NCBI RefSeq assembly: GCF_008124875.1 | Contig: NZ_VNIA01000003.1 | Span: 62,001-126,000 of the forward strand | Origin: Tenacibaculum adriaticum | GTDB lineage: Bacteria > Bacteroidota > Bacteroidia > Flavobacteriales > Flavobacteriaceae | Direction of reading: 5' to 3' | Length of the DNA: 64,000 nucleotides | Part shown: one piece after another, positions 33,938 through 44,726 of the stretch | Layout: the number at the start of each line of letters is the position of its first letter | Numbering within the stretch: position 1 is the first letter of the stretch | The notes under the pieces: generated by a model | The model's input: only the letters and a program-made list of their open reading frames with translations | Database searches by the model: none | Told to the model about the DNA's origin: nothing | Translations under genes and position numbers: made by a program

Positions 33938-35794
33938 TTAGAATTTATGAGCTGAAATCATATGGTTTTTTTCATTTAAGAAAACCACATTGTCTATTTC
34001 ATCTATAACATAATTTGGTATTTTGTCTAACAATTCTATTTGAGTGTCAACATTTCCCGTTTTTTTGTTAATCATTAATATTTTATGAATAGATGGCAAG
34101 TCTTGTCTTTTTATTTTGGTTACAATGAATTGATTATTTTTTATTCTTTTTGAGTTGAAAAACCTTTTTGAAGTAACACTAAAAACTTCCTTCATGTTTT
34201 GTTCGTCAGGACCAACATATAAACCTACAATTTCTGAACTTTCTGACGTTCCATCAGTTTGATCTTTAGAGGTTCTATATGCGCCGTTAGATAAACTGCT
34301 TAGCATCGTTATATTGTCCATAGATCCTTTTATATCTAAATCTACACCAGCAAAAGCTAACCCGAGTTGTGCTACGCCAACTAAACCTTCAACTGATGAA
34401 GCAGGTTTGTAGTAACTTGTGTATTTTACTTTTCCATTCGGACTAAGTAAAGACATGTGTTGATCTGTATATAGTAAATAACCTTCATCTTTGATGTACT
34501 CTGCAACTAAAGGTGTTTTTCTTTTCACCTCTTTTAACTCAATGTCTTCTGCAAAAAGATCAATAACTCCAGTTTCTAAATCAAACTTATATCCTTTTTC
34601 ATTTTCAAATAATACAACTTTGTTTTCTTTTTCATCAAAAGTAACAGCAGGTATTGACTTAAATTTTACATCTCTTTTCCAAACATCTTTTCCTTTTTCA
34701 TAATCAAGAATATTTGATCTTTCTGTAGAAATATATAATACTCCTTTTGAGGTTGGAGTTATGTAGTAGGCGTATCCATCTACATTAGTATCCCATATTT
34801 TTTCACCTTCATTTGAAACCAAAGCTATAGATCCTTTTTTTTCATCTTTACCAATTGCGATCATTCCTTTTTCATGAGGAATAACTTGGTCTAAAAAATC
34901 TATCTTAAAGCTTTTTTTCCATTTAAATAGGTTTGTTTTCGGATCTATAATGTTAAACCCTTCTGTTTCGACTAAAATAAGGTCGCCAGTTTCATCTGGC
35001 ATAACATCTATTAATGTACCTCTTAATTTTAATTTGCCAGGAGTAATATCTTCTCCACTGTTAGGGTTTAATACTAATAGTTTATTAGATTTTTTTATCC
35101 CTACATATAAACTATTATTATTATTTGAATACACTAAAGCTTTTATTTTCTTTTTAGTTTCGTGTTTCCATATTATTTTTCCGTCGCTAAAATTAATAGC
35201 ATAAATTTCGTCTTTCAGACCAATTATATAATTGTTTTCTCCAATAAAGAAAGGTCCGTGATTGATAAATGATGATCCAAGTAGTTTTGTTAACAAACCT
35301 CCAACTTCACCTAAATCAATAATCCAATTGGTTTTGTTTGTTTTAAGATCAAAACTCATTAATTTACGATTTTTGTTTTGTAAAAGTTGAAATAGTACTA
35401 TACCTCTATCATGTAAAACGGTATAGTTTTTAATTCTATAGCCTTCATCTTTTGTGTCAAAAACAATATCTCCATTGTTTGAATTCATAATCAAACCTCT
35501 TGTTTTTCCTGCTAGAGGGCTATATTCTATATAAATGAAGGGAAGGCCTTCAATGCTTAAAAAGGTATTTTTATCAACAGCTTTTAATTCTTTATTGTGC
35601 CATATAATATCACCATTTGTACTATTTATAGCTAATAAACCTTTTGCTCCTGAAGCAATAATGTTTCCTTCGTTGGATTGTTTAATCCAACCGACTTGAT
35701 ATAATTCACTTTTCAAATCTCGTTCCCAAAGCTTGTTTTGCGCATGGCCTAAAAAAGTAGTTAAAATAAATAATAAGAGGATTTTTGTTTTCAT
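33938..35794 (-). CDS. Exported PQQ-like beta-propeller protein
   Basis: The start is placed at the ATG at 35794 (MKTKILLLFILTTFLGHAQ, a good signal peptide); the longer frame begins inside the preceding intergenic hairpin. The protein has 618 residues. Repeated blades follow the PQQ-like pattern: GLLAINSTNGDIIWHNKEL, YAINFSDGKIIWKHETKKK, NIIDPKTNLFKWKKSF, GKDVWKRDVKF. There are about seven to eight blades, then a 200-residue C-terminal part with less regularity. Enzymatic quinoprotein residues are not evident; an assembly or binding role in the periplasm is more likely. The neighbouring DUF6588 barrel is in the same orientation. Confidence 0.82.
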   Translation of the reverse strand: MKTKILLLFILTTFLGHAQNKLWERDLKSELYQVGWIKQSNEGNIIASGAKGLLAINSTNGDIIWHNKELKAVDKNTFLSIEGLPFIYIEYSPLAGKTRGLIMNSNNGDIVFDTKDEGYRIKNYTVLHDRGIVLFQLLQNKNRKLMSFDLKTNKTNWIIDLGEVGGLLTKLLGSSFINHGPFFIGENNYIIGLKDEIYAINFSDGKIIWKHETKKKIKALVYSNNNNSLYVGIKKSNKLLVLNPNSGEDITPGKLKLRGTLIDVMPDETGDLILVETEGFNIIDPKTNLFKWKKSFKIDFLDQVIPHEKGMIAIGKDEKKGSIALVSNEGEKIWDTNVDGYAYYITPTSKGVLYISTERSNILDYEKGKDVWKRDVKFKSIPAVTFDEKENKVVLFENEKGYKFDLETGVIDLFAEDIELKEVKRKTPLVAEYIKDEGYLLYTDQHMSLLSPNGKVKYTSYYKPASSVEGLVGVAQLGLAFAGVDLDIKGSMDNITMLSSLSNGAYRTSKDQTDGTSESSEIVGLYVGPDEQNMKEVFSVTSKRFFNSKRIKNNQFIVTKIKRQDLPSIHKILMINKKTGNVDTQIELLDKIPNYVIDEIDNVVFLNEKNHMISAHKF

Positions 35795-35882
35795 TTGAAT
35801 TTTTTTGTGGATTATAAAATTGTTTAAAGGAGCTAAAAATAGGAAAAATATATTTAGTGATTTATAAGTGTTATAACTAGAA

Positions 35883-35905
35883 AACCCAACGAATTTCGTT
35901 GGGTT
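35883..35905 (-). terminator. Terminator of the DUF6588 gene
   Basis: AACCCAACGAA/TTCGTTGGGTT forms an 11-bp inverted repeat; on the minus strand a short T-run follows. Confidence 0.75.
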
Positions 35906-35930
35906 CTTAATATTATATTTTTTTATAATA

Positions 35931-36968
35931 TTATCTAAAGCTAAAAGCGATACCTGCATTTACACTATTGTATTCTTGAAGTGTATAATCGGCAAAAATT
36001 TTAAAGAAACCTAAGCTTAATCTTGCTCCAAGAGTAGTTCTAAAACCGCTTGCATCAAAATCTAAATTTAGTGGATCTACTAATTCTCTCTGTGATACTG
36101 ATAAGTTGTAATCAACGGTATATGTTCCTAACATTTTTAATGATGAGTTGCCGCCAGTGTAACCAAGACCTCCATAAAGGTTTATAATAGGGAAATTAAG
36201 TGACGCAATAGCTTGTACAGTATATGCGTTTAAATTGAAATCTACAAAACCATCTTGTATATCAAAATTGTCATTAGGGTTTTCGTCAACTATAGTATAG
36301 TCTACCCCCATAGTAGTATAAGTAGCTAACAGCGATACGTGAAGTGGAGTTTTGCCTAAAGGACCAAACCAATCAGTAATTTCCTTTTTAAGACCAATTC
36401 CAAACAATCCGCCTTTAACATCATCACTTCCTACTTTGGGTACATAACGTAATATTATATCAGACTTAAAAGGGAGTCCCATACTTGCTTGTATAACAGG
36501 GGTAGGAACAGCGTTTAATGGAAGGTCTTCTTTGATACCTCCAGGCATTTCGAAGGTTCCTGAGTAATTATATGTTACTCCGTTTATGTCTTCATCAAAA
36601 TTAACAGTTGCTAAAGCGCCATCATTTTCTGATCCTGCAATTGTTGCAGATGTAATGCTTCCTCCTGTAGTATTTTGATTAACTGAAGTTAAATTAGAAA
36701 GTGAAAACATTTCATCTTTAGACGGTATTAAAGATGCGTTTAAGTTTATTGAAAAATCAAATCCAAATTTCTTATGAACTTTTGCGGTATGATACCATCC
36801 GTTGTTCATTCCATAAATTAATCCTTTCATAGCAGGGTTCATATAAGCTTGAGTTAATCTATTTGCATCTTGAGTGCTAGCAAATAAAATCCCTTCAGGT
36901 CCATTTTGAGCATTTAGGTTAATTGCTAAAACGACTGAAAATAAAAATAATAATAAGTTGTTTTTCAT
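35931..36968 (-). CDS. DUF6588 family outer-membrane protein
   Basis: The start is placed at the ATG at 36968, which gives the signal peptide MKNNLLLFLFSVVLAINLNAQ. The protein has 345 residues. MNPAMKGLIYGMNNGWYHTAKVHKKFGFDF is characteristic of DUF6588, a predicted outer-membrane barrel family of Bacteroidota. Later strands such as LGARLSLGFFKIFADYTLQEYNSVNAGIAFSF and the terminal aromatic residue are typical of barrels. The function is unknown. A terminator separates it from gyrB upstream. Confidence 0.82.
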   Translation of the reverse strand: MKNNLLLFLFSVVLAINLNAQNGPEGILFASTQDANRLTQAYMNPAMKGLIYGMNNGWYHTAKVHKKFGFDFSINLNASLIPSKDEMFSLSNLTSVNQNTTGGSITSATIAGSENDGALATVNFDEDINGVTYNYSGTFEMPGGIKEDLPLNAVPTPVIQASMGLPFKSDIILRYVPKVGSDDVKGGLFGIGLKKEITDWFGPLGKTPLHVSLLATYTTMGVDYTIVDENPNDNFDIQDGFVDFNLNAYTVQAIASLNFPIINLYGGLGYTGGNSSLKMLGTYTVDYNLSVSQRELVDPLNLDFDASGFRTTLGARLSLGFFKIFADYTLQEYNSVNAGIAFSFR

Positions 36969-37002
36969 AATATGAGGATTGTTTGTTAAATGGCTAAAAT
37001 AA

Positions 37003-37031
37003 AAAAGTCTTACCAATTTGGTAAGACTTTT
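37003..37031 (-). terminator. gyrB terminator
   Basis: AAAAGTCTTACCAA and TTGGTAAGACTTTT form a perfect 14-bp inverted repeat 22 bp after the gyrB stop on the minus strand. Confidence 0.85.
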
Positions 37032-37052
37032 AAATATATTATTCAATTTGGC

Positions 37053-39002
<1,950 letters not shown>

Positions 39003-39019
39003 TTAATAGTTTCATTTAG

Positions 39020-39048
39020 AAAAAACAATCACCTTTGAGGTGATTGTT
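39020..39048 (-). promoter_or_regulatory. Terminator-like hairpin in the gyrB leader
   Basis: On the minus strand AACAATCACCT (39048-39038) pairs with AGGTGATTGTT (39034-39024), loop CAA, followed by TTTTTTCT. A -7 box TAAATTTG lies at 39063-39056. Transcription from it would start about one base before the hairpin. The hairpin may stop most of this transcription. Confidence 0.55.
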
Positions 39049-39280
39049 GTCTTTACAAATTTACGATTTTAAAGCCTTAAATAAAAGTTTTTAAGGAATT
39101 GTGGTCGAAAATTATCAACATTTGTTGATTTAAAAAAAGTGTCTTAAAACGCTTAAAAATCATTTTAAAGATAAAAACATATAGTTTTTAGTTGGTTAAT
39201 AAGAACACAAAAGCAAAAATTGGCTTAGAAACGATAAAATAAAGACTTTTATTTTTGCAATTTTTGTAAAAAAGGGTTTA

Positions 39281-39307
39281 TTGGGACTTAAAAACGTTTT
39301 ATATTTG
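39281..39307 (+). promoter_or_regulatory. Promoter of the cys leader/cysE operon
   Basis: -33 TTG at 39281-39283 and -7 TATATTTG (TAnnTTTG) at 39300-39307, spacing 16. The predicted start is near 39314, the A of the leader ATG. The upstream 39064-39280 shows nothing further. Confidence 0.6.
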
Positions 39308-39313
39308 TAATAA

Positions 39314-39391
39314 ATGTTTAGTAAGCAAATCAATAAAAAAATTACTTGTCAGTGTTGTTTCTTTAATAAGAAGCAGTTGTTGGCTATTTAG
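39314..39391 (+). CDS. Cysteine-codon leader peptide of cysE-cysK
   Basis: A 25-codon ORF runs from ATG at 39314 to TAG at 39391. Its middle reads TCQCCFF, with three Cys codons (TGT at 39347, 39353 and 39356) in four. Cysteine is normally rare, so three in four codons directly upstream of cysteine-biosynthesis genes fits a translating-ribosome sensor of Cys-tRNA supply. The ATG is 6 bases after the -7 box, so the message is probably leaderless. A strong terminator follows 27 bases after the stop, then cysE. Confidence 0.7.
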   Translation: MFSKQINKKITCQCCFFNKKQLLAI

Positions 39392-39418
39392 TATATTATA
39401 AATTCAAAAAAATATATA

Positions 39419-39452
39419 AAAACCACTTCTGTAACTATAGAGGTGGTTTTTT
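39419..39452 (+). terminator. Attenuator terminator of the cysE-cysK operon
   Basis: AAAACCACTTCT pairs with AGAGGTGGTTTT over 12 positions (one G-T), loop of 8, then a run of Ts. It lies between the leader ORF and cysE, so read-through must be controlled. AGAAG at 39369-39373 with GTT at 39376-39378 could pair with the left arm (positions of CTTCT and AAC) as an antiterminator, but the pairing is interrupted. Confidence 0.75.
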
Positions 39453-39468
39453 AGTATAAAAAAATCGA

Positions 39469-40299
39469 ATGAAAGAAAATAATTTTAAAACTCAGTTTTT
39501 ATCTTCAATAATTGAAAATAAATGTTTTATAGTAAAAAATAAAGCAGAGCAATTTATACAGAAGTTGTATGATGTCTTGTTTCAAATAGGAGATGTAAGA
39601 ATAACTTCAGAAAAAGATTTTGAAAATGTTTTTTCAGCTTTAAAAGCTCATTTAAAGGAAGTTTTGTGTGATGTTTCTATTCCTAATGATGAAATTTTAA
39701 AAATTCAAGAAGCGTTTTTTAAAGCTTTACCATTAATATATGCAACATTAAAGGAGGATGCGGAATTTATGCTTGAGTACGATCCAGCAGCCAAATCAGT
39801 AAGAGAAATACAAATAGCATATCCAGGTTTTTTTGCAATTGCTATTTATCGTTTTTCTCACGAATTACACAAGTTATATATTCCAATTATACCAAGAGTT
39901 TTATCGGAATATGCACATAGTAAAACAGGAATTGATATTCACCCGGGAGCAAAAATCGGAAATCGTTTTGTAATTGATCATGGAACAGGTGTAGTAATCG
40001 GGGAAACAACAATAATAGGAAATAATGTAAAGATTTTTCAAGGGGTAACTCTAGGGGCAATTTCAGTGTCAAGAGATGTAAAAGGGCAAAAAAGACATCC
40101 TACTATAGAAGATAATGTGGTGGTTTATTCAGGAACAACCATTTTGGGAGGAGATACAATAATTGGAGAGAATAGTGTGATAGGAGGGAATGTATGGTTA
40201 ACTGAAAGCGTTGAGCCAGAATCGAGGGTATTTCATAAAAGTCAAATTATTGTAAAAGGAAAAAAAATAAAACACCAACCTATAAATTTTGTTATATAA
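39469..40299 (+). CDS. cysE: Serine O-acetyltransferase
   Basis: This enzyme makes O-acetylserine from serine and acetyl-CoA, the first committed step of cysteine synthesis. It has 276 residues. The helical N-terminal domain precedes the left-handed beta-helix of hexapeptide repeats: [43 protein letters not shown]. The DHGTG and the [12 protein letters not shown] stretches are the active-site and trimer signatures. The cysteine-feedback loop near the C-terminus is present. The stop is followed after one base by the cysK ATG. It is controlled by the leader attenuator upstream. Confidence 0.95.
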   Translation: MKENNFKTQFLSSIIENKCFIVKNKAEQFIQKLYDVLFQIGDVRITSEKDFENVFSALKAHLKEVLCDVSIPNDEILKIQEAFFKALPLIYATLKEDAEFMLEYDPAAKSVREIQIAYPGFFAIAIYRFSHELHKLYIPIIPRVLSEYAHSKTGIDIHPGAKIGNRFVIDHGTGVVIGETTIIGNNVKIFQGVTLGAISVSRDVKGQKRHPTIEDNVVVYSGTTILGGDTIIGENSVIGGNVWLTESVEPESRVFHKSQIIVKGKKIKHQPINFVI

Positions 40300-40300
40300 C

Positions 40301-41218
40301 ATGAAAAGTTACAACATTTTAGAAACCATTGGAAATACTCCAGAAGTGAGAATTAACCATCTTTTTAATAAAAATATAAATGTATGGGTGAAATTAGAAA
40401 GAGCAAACCCTGGCGGCAGTATTAAAGACAGAATAGCCTTAGCTATGATTGAAGATGCTGAAGAAAAAGGTTTATTAAATAAAGAAACTTTAATTATTGA
40501 GCCTACCTCTGGAAATACTGGGGTAGGTTTGGCTATGGTAGCGGCAGTTAAAGGATATAAATTGAAGTTGGTAATGCCAGAATCAATGAGTATCGAAAGA
40601 CGTAAAATAATGACGGCTTATGGAGCGGAATTAGTTTTAACATCAAAAGAGGAAGGAATGAAAGGAGCTATTTCTAAAGCAGCAGCGCTTAATGAAGAGA
40701 TCGTTAATTCATGGATGCCTCAGCAATTTAATAATATGGCAAATCCTGAAATTCATAAAAAAACAACAGCTCAAGAAATTTTAAAATCTTTTCCTGATGG
40801 GGTGGATTATTTTGTAACAGGTGTTGGAACTGGAGGGCACATTTCTGGAGTTTCAGAAATATTGAAACAACATTTCCCTAATATAAAAACCTATGCGGTA
40901 GAGCCTGCTTTATCTCCAGTATTAAGTGGAGGTGAACCAGGAGGGCATCCGTTACAAGGAATAGGTGCTGGGTTTATACCAGATACTTATAATGCTAAAT
41001 TTGTAGATAGTGTAATTACAGTTGAAAAAGAAGAAGCTTTTCAGTTTGCGAAAGAACTTGCAAGAAAAGAAGGGATTTTAGCAGGTATTTCTACTGGAGC
41101 TTCATTAGCGGCTTTGGCTAAAATTGAAAAAGAGATACCGAAAGGATCTACAGTTTTAACCTTTAACTACGATACAGGAGAGCGTTATTGGTCGGTAGAT
41201 GGGTTGTTTTCAGAATAA
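40301..41218 (+). CDS. cysK: Cysteine synthase (O-acetylserine sulfhydrylase)
   Basis: This PLP enzyme replaces the acetyl group of O-acetylserine with sulfide to give cysteine. It has 305 residues. The ATG at 40301 is chosen because [16 protein letters not shown] is the family start; an upstream in-frame ATG overlaps cysE. The PLP lysine lies in [11 protein letters not shown], the substrate loop is [13 protein letters not shown], and the phosphate-cradle motif is [13 protein letters not shown]. CysK and CysM subtypes are not separable here; lineage practice favours either. A terminator follows. Confidence 0.92.
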   Translation: MKSYNILETIGNTPEVRINHLFNKNINVWVKLERANPGGSIKDRIALAMIEDAEEKGLLNKETLIIEPTSGNTGVGLAMVAAVKGYKLKLVMPESMSIERRKIMTAYGAELVLTSKEEGMKGAISKAAALNEEIVNSWMPQQFNNMANPEIHKKTTAQEILKSFPDGVDYFVTGVGTGGHISGVSEILKQHFPNIKTYAVEPALSPVLSGGEPGGHPLQGIGAGFIPDTYNAKFVDSVITVEKEEAFQFAKELARKEGILAGISTGASLAALAKIEKEIPKGSTVLTFNYDTGERYWSVDGLFSE

Positions 41219-41230
41219 AGAGTAAAATCA

Positions 41231-41257
41231 AAAATCCCGCTTTATGCGGGATTTTTT
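41231..41257 (+). terminator. cysE-cysK operon terminator
   Basis: AAATCCCGC/GCGGGATTT with a TTTAT loop and a seven-T tail, 13 bp after the cysK stop. Confidence 0.9.
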
Positions 41258-41293
41258 TACAACTAAAAATTTAAAAAAAAACAAAGATCCTTC

Positions 41294-42955
41294 TTAATAA
41301 GCATCTTCGTGTACTGCTTTAATCGCTCTTCCGCTTGGTTCGTTTACATTTTGAAAACTTGCATCCCAAGCTAAAGCGGTTGGTGAACTACAGGCAATCG
41401 ATGGAACCGAAGGGACTGTTAAGGCTGCTGTATCACTTGGAAAGTGCTCTTCAAAAATTGAGCGATAATAATATTCTTCTTTTGCTCTTGGAGTTTGAAT
41501 AGGAAAACGGTGTTCTGCGTTGGCTAACATTTCGTCGGTAACTTCCGATTCTACCACTTCTTTTAATGTGTCTATCCAGCTATAACCAACTCCGTCAGAA
41601 AATTGTTCTTTTTGTCTCCAGGCAACACTTTCTGGTAAATAACTTTCAAATGCTTTACGTAATACCCATTTCTCCATTCGCTCACCGTTAATCATTTTGT
41701 CTTGTGGGTTGATGCGCATAGCCACATCCATAAATTCTTTATCTAAAAACGGAACACGACCTTCAATTCCCCAAGCCATTAAGCTTTTGTTGGCGCGTAA
41801 ACAATCGTATTGATATAGTTTATCTAGCTTACGAACATTCTCTTTGTGAAACTCTTCAGCGTTGGGAGCTTTATGGAAATATAAATAGCCTCCAAAAAGT
41901 TCGTCAGCACCTTCACCAGATAAAACCATTTTAATTCCCATAGACTTAATAACGCGTGCTAATAAGTACATTGGAGTAGAGGCTCTAATTGTCGTGATAT
42001 CGTAGGTTTCTAGGTTGTAAATTACATCTCTAATAGCGTCTAATCCTTCTTGAATAGTAAATACAACTTCATGATGTATGGTTCCGATGTGTTCAGAAAC
42101 TTTTTTAGCTGCTTCTAAATCTGGAGAGCCTTCTAGTCCGATAGAGAAAGAGTGTAACTGTGGGTACCAAGCTTCATCTTTATCTCCAGACTCTACACGT
42201 TTTGCTGCATATTTTTTAGCAATTGCAGAGGTTATTGATGAGTCTAATCCACCAGAAAGTAAAACCCCGTAAGGAACATCGCTCATCAATTGACGATGAA
42301 CAGCTGCTTCTAAAGCGTCATGTAATTCGTCAATATTTGTTTGGTTTTCTTTAACAGCTTCATATTCCATCCAGTCTCGAGAATACCATTTTTGTAATCC
42401 GCCCTCACGAGTATAGTAGTGTCCCGGAGGAAATACTTCAATTTTATTACAATAACCTTCCAGAGCTTTTAATTCTGAAGCCACATAAAAAGTTCCTTTT
42501 TTATCCCATCCCATATATAGTGGTATGATTCCCATATGATCTCGGGCAACTAAGTATTCATTTGTTTTGGCATCGTATACAGCAAAACCAAAAATTCCAT
42601 TTAAATCATCTAAAAATTCCGTTCCTTTTTCTTGGTATAAAGCTAAAATTACTTCACAATCAGATTTTGTTTGAAACTCATATTTACCTTCAAATTGTTT
42701 GCGCAGTTCTTGGTGGTTGTATATTTCTCCATTAGCAGCTAAGACAAAACGTTTGTCTTTACTTAATAAAGGTTGTTGCCCAGAAGTGGGATCTACAATC
42801 GCTAAACGCTCGTGCGCTAAAATAGCTTTGTCATCACTATAAATACCACTCCAGTCTGGACCACGATGTCTTATTTTTTTTGACATCTCTAATATTTGAG
42901 GTCTTAAAGCTTCAGATTCTTCTTTTAAGTCAAACGCACATACAATTCCACACAT
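41294..42955 (-). CDS. asnB: Asparagine synthase (glutamine-hydrolysing), AsnB
   Basis: This enzyme makes asparagine from aspartate, ATP and glutamine. It has 553 residues. Cys2 (MCGIVCAFD) is the N-terminal nucleophile of the glutamine amidotransferase domain, followed by RHRGPDWSG and the CEVILALYQEKG region. The synthetase domain has the PP-loop SGGLDSSI (about 230), GEGADELFGGY and GRVPFLDKEFMDVA. The C-terminal region ends in a typical extension. It reads divergently from the trp operon. Confidence 0.96.
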   Translation of the reverse strand: MCGIVCAFDLKEESEALRPQILEMSKKIRHRGPDWSGIYSDDKAILAHERLAIVDPTSGQQPLLSKDKRFVLAANGEIYNHQELRKQFEGKYEFQTKSDCEVILALYQEKGTEFLDDLNGIFGFAVYDAKTNEYLVARDHMGIIPLYMGWDKKGTFYVASELKALEGYCNKIEVFPPGHYYTREGGLQKWYSRDWMEYEAVKENQTNIDELHDALEAAVHRQLMSDVPYGVLLSGGLDSSITSAIAKKYAAKRVESGDKDEAWYPQLHSFSIGLEGSPDLEAAKKVSEHIGTIHHEVVFTIQEGLDAIRDVIYNLETYDITTIRASTPMYLLARVIKSMGIKMVLSGEGADELFGGYLYFHKAPNAEEFHKENVRKLDKLYQYDCLRANKSLMAWGIEGRVPFLDKEFMDVAMRINPQDKMINGERMEKWVLRKAFESYLPESVAWRQKEQFSDGVGYSWIDTLKEVVESEVTDEMLANAEHRFPIQTPRAKEEYYYRSIFEEHFPSDTAALTVPSVPSIACSSPTALAWDASFQNVNEPSGRAIKAVHEDAY

Positions 42956-43158
42956 AATATTTTATTTAAATTCTTAGTTTTTGTTTTAATTATTTTACAA
43001 ATAACCGAATTATGTTTATTTTTGAAAACAAAAAATCAATTATTGGTTATTAAATTTATATTTTAAGTTCATTTTGATTTTAAATTGTAATTATTCTTTA
43101 TGTGAATTGACTATAAAACCTATGTTTTGTTAATTCTTTTTAAAATTTGTAATAAAAG

Positions 43159-43190
43159 TTTGCTCAATATAAAATCACTTTATACATTTG
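43159..43190 (+). promoter_or_regulatory. trp operon promoter
   Basis: -33 TTTG at 43159-43162, spacer 20, -7 TACATTTG at 43183-43190. The start point is expected near 43197, so the leader ORF ATG at 43198 is at the extreme 5' end of the transcript. Confidence 0.75.
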
Positions 43191-43197
43191 TTGCATA

Positions 43198-43248
43198 ATG
43201 ATGAACAAACAAAATAACTGGTGGTGGAAAACTCTTAACTTACGTTAG
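43198..43248 (+). CDS. trpL: trp leader peptide with three consecutive Trp codons
   Basis: The 17-codon frame (16 residues plus TAG) is MMNKQNNWWWKTLNLR. The TGG TGG TGG run at 43219-43227 would stall ribosomes when charged tRNA-Trp is scarce. Trp codons can pair with ACCATC at 43253-43258, and GTGAGA at 43248-43253 can pair with TCTCAT (43290-43295) in the terminator, giving the 1:2/2:3/3:4 logic of attenuation, though the pairings are short. The rest of the 378-bp gap between asnB and trpE holds this leader, its promoter and the terminator. Confidence 0.85.
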   Translation: MMNKQNNWWWKTLNLR

Positions 43249-43280
43249 TGAGACCATCTTGTTATGTATATAATAAACGA

Positions 43281-43310
43281 AAAGGCTTATCTCATGATAA
43301 GCCTTTTTTT
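43281..43310 (+). terminator. trp attenuator terminator
   Basis: AAAGGCTTATC/GATAAGCCTTT, a perfect 11-bp stem with a TCAT loop and a seven-T tail, 24 bp before the trpE start. Confidence 0.9.
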
Positions 43311-43333
43311 ATTGTCCATATTTAAGGAATAGA

Positions 43334-44725
43334 ATGAAAAAGTTACAATTTACAACGATTAGCAAACAAAAAATTTCAGACACGGTTACTCCTGTAGGTT
43401 TGTATTTGCGTTTGCGCGACAAATATTCGAATACATTATTATTGGAAAGTTCAGATTATCATAGTAAAGAAGAGAGTTATTCATTTATCTGTATTGAGCC
43501 TATTGTTTCTATGAAAGCAGATAAGAATGAATTTTCCGTTTCGTTGAGAGGAGAGAAAATTAGTTCTCAAGCAATTGATCGAAATTTTAATCAATTATTT
43601 AATGATTTTACGCAAACGATCGATTTAGATTGTGGTGCAAGCATTAAACCTTTTAACGGACTGTACGGTTACACAACTTACGATAGTGTTCAGTATTTTG
43701 AAACGATTAAATTCAATGTAAAAGAAGCTCCGTCTGCGATACCGATGATGCAGTATAGTTTTTATAAGTTCATTATTGCAATTAATCATTTTAATGATGA
43801 AATGCAGTTGGTAGAAAATATTGAAAACGGAGAAACTTCTAGAATTCACGAGATAGAAACAATTATAGAAGCACAGGCTTTTAATACGCAAAAGTTTGAA
43901 ATTACTGGAGAAGAAACTTCTAATTGTACAGATGAAGATTTTAAAGAATATGTGCAAAAAGCGAAAGCACATTGTAAACGAGGAGATGTTTTTCAGTTAG
44001 TGCTATCACGTCAATTTCAACAAAAATTTAAAGGAGATGAGTTTAACGTGTATCGCGCGTTACGTTCAATTAATCCATCACCGTATTTGTTTTATTTTGA
44101 TTACGGAAGTTTTAAGTTAATGGGATCTTCACCTGAAGCGCAAATCAAAATCAATAACGGAAAAGCGATTATTAATCCAATTGCAGGAACGTTCAGAAGA
44201 ACGGGAGATATGGCAGAAGATATTAAACTGGGTAAAAAGCTTTCCGAAGATAAAAAGGAAACAGCTGAGCATGTAATGTTGGTTGATTTGGCGCGTAACG
44301 ATTTAAGTAAACATGCCGAAAATGTAACGGTTGAGGTGTTTAAGGAAATCCAGTATTTTAGTCATGTAATACATTTAGTTTCAACCGTGCAAGGACACAT
44401 AAAAGGAGATCCTATTAAAATTGTTGGAGATACTTTTCCTGCAGGAACCTTAAGTGGTGCGCCTAAATACAAAGCAATGCAATTGATTGATAAATATGAA
44501 AATCAATCTCGTGGATTTTACGGTGGAGCTGTAGGAATTATTGGTCTTGATGGTTCGGTAAATTTAGCCATCGCAATTCGCTCGTTTGTGAGTAAAAACA
44601 ATGTGTTATATTATCAAGCAGGAGCAGGAATTGTAATTCATTCTAACGAAGAAAACGAATTACAAGAAGTAAATAACAAGTTAGCAGCTTTGAAAAAAGC
44701 ATTAATCTTAGCAGAAAATATTTAA
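43334..44725 (+). CDS. trpE: Anthranilate synthase component I
   Basis: TrpE converts chorismate and ammonia to anthranilate in complex with TrpG. It has 463 residues. The feedback-site residues LLESSDYHSKEESYSF lie near the N-terminus. The catalytic half has the GDVFQLVLSRQF, SPSPYLFYFDYGSFKLMGSSPE-like and PIAGTFRRTG motifs, then the LVDLARNDL and AGAGIV signatures of the chorismate-binding enzymes. It is first after the attenuator, with an AAGGA-type site upstream of the ATG. It is followed by trpG after a single base. Confidence 0.97.
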   Translation: MKKLQFTTISKQKISDTVTPVGLYLRLRDKYSNTLLLESSDYHSKEESYSFICIEPIVSMKADKNEFSVSLRGEKISSQAIDRNFNQLFNDFTQTIDLDCGASIKPFNGLYGYTTYDSVQYFETIKFNVKEAPSAIPMMQYSFYKFIIAINHFNDEMQLVENIENGETSRIHEIETIIEAQAFNTQKFEITGEETSNCTDEDFKEYVQKAKAHCKRGDVFQLVLSRQFQQKFKGDEFNVYRALRSINPSPYLFYFDYGSFKLMGSSPEAQIKINNGKAIINPIAGTFRRTGDMAEDIKLGKKLSEDKKETAEHVMLVDLARNDLSKHAENVTVEVFKEIQYFSHVIHLVSTVQGHIKGDPIKIVGDTFPAGTLSGAPKYKAMQLIDKYENQSRGFYGGAVGIIGLDGSVNLAIAIRSFVSKNNVLYYQAGAGIVIHSNEENELQEVNNKLAALKKALILAENI

Positions 44726-44726
44726 G

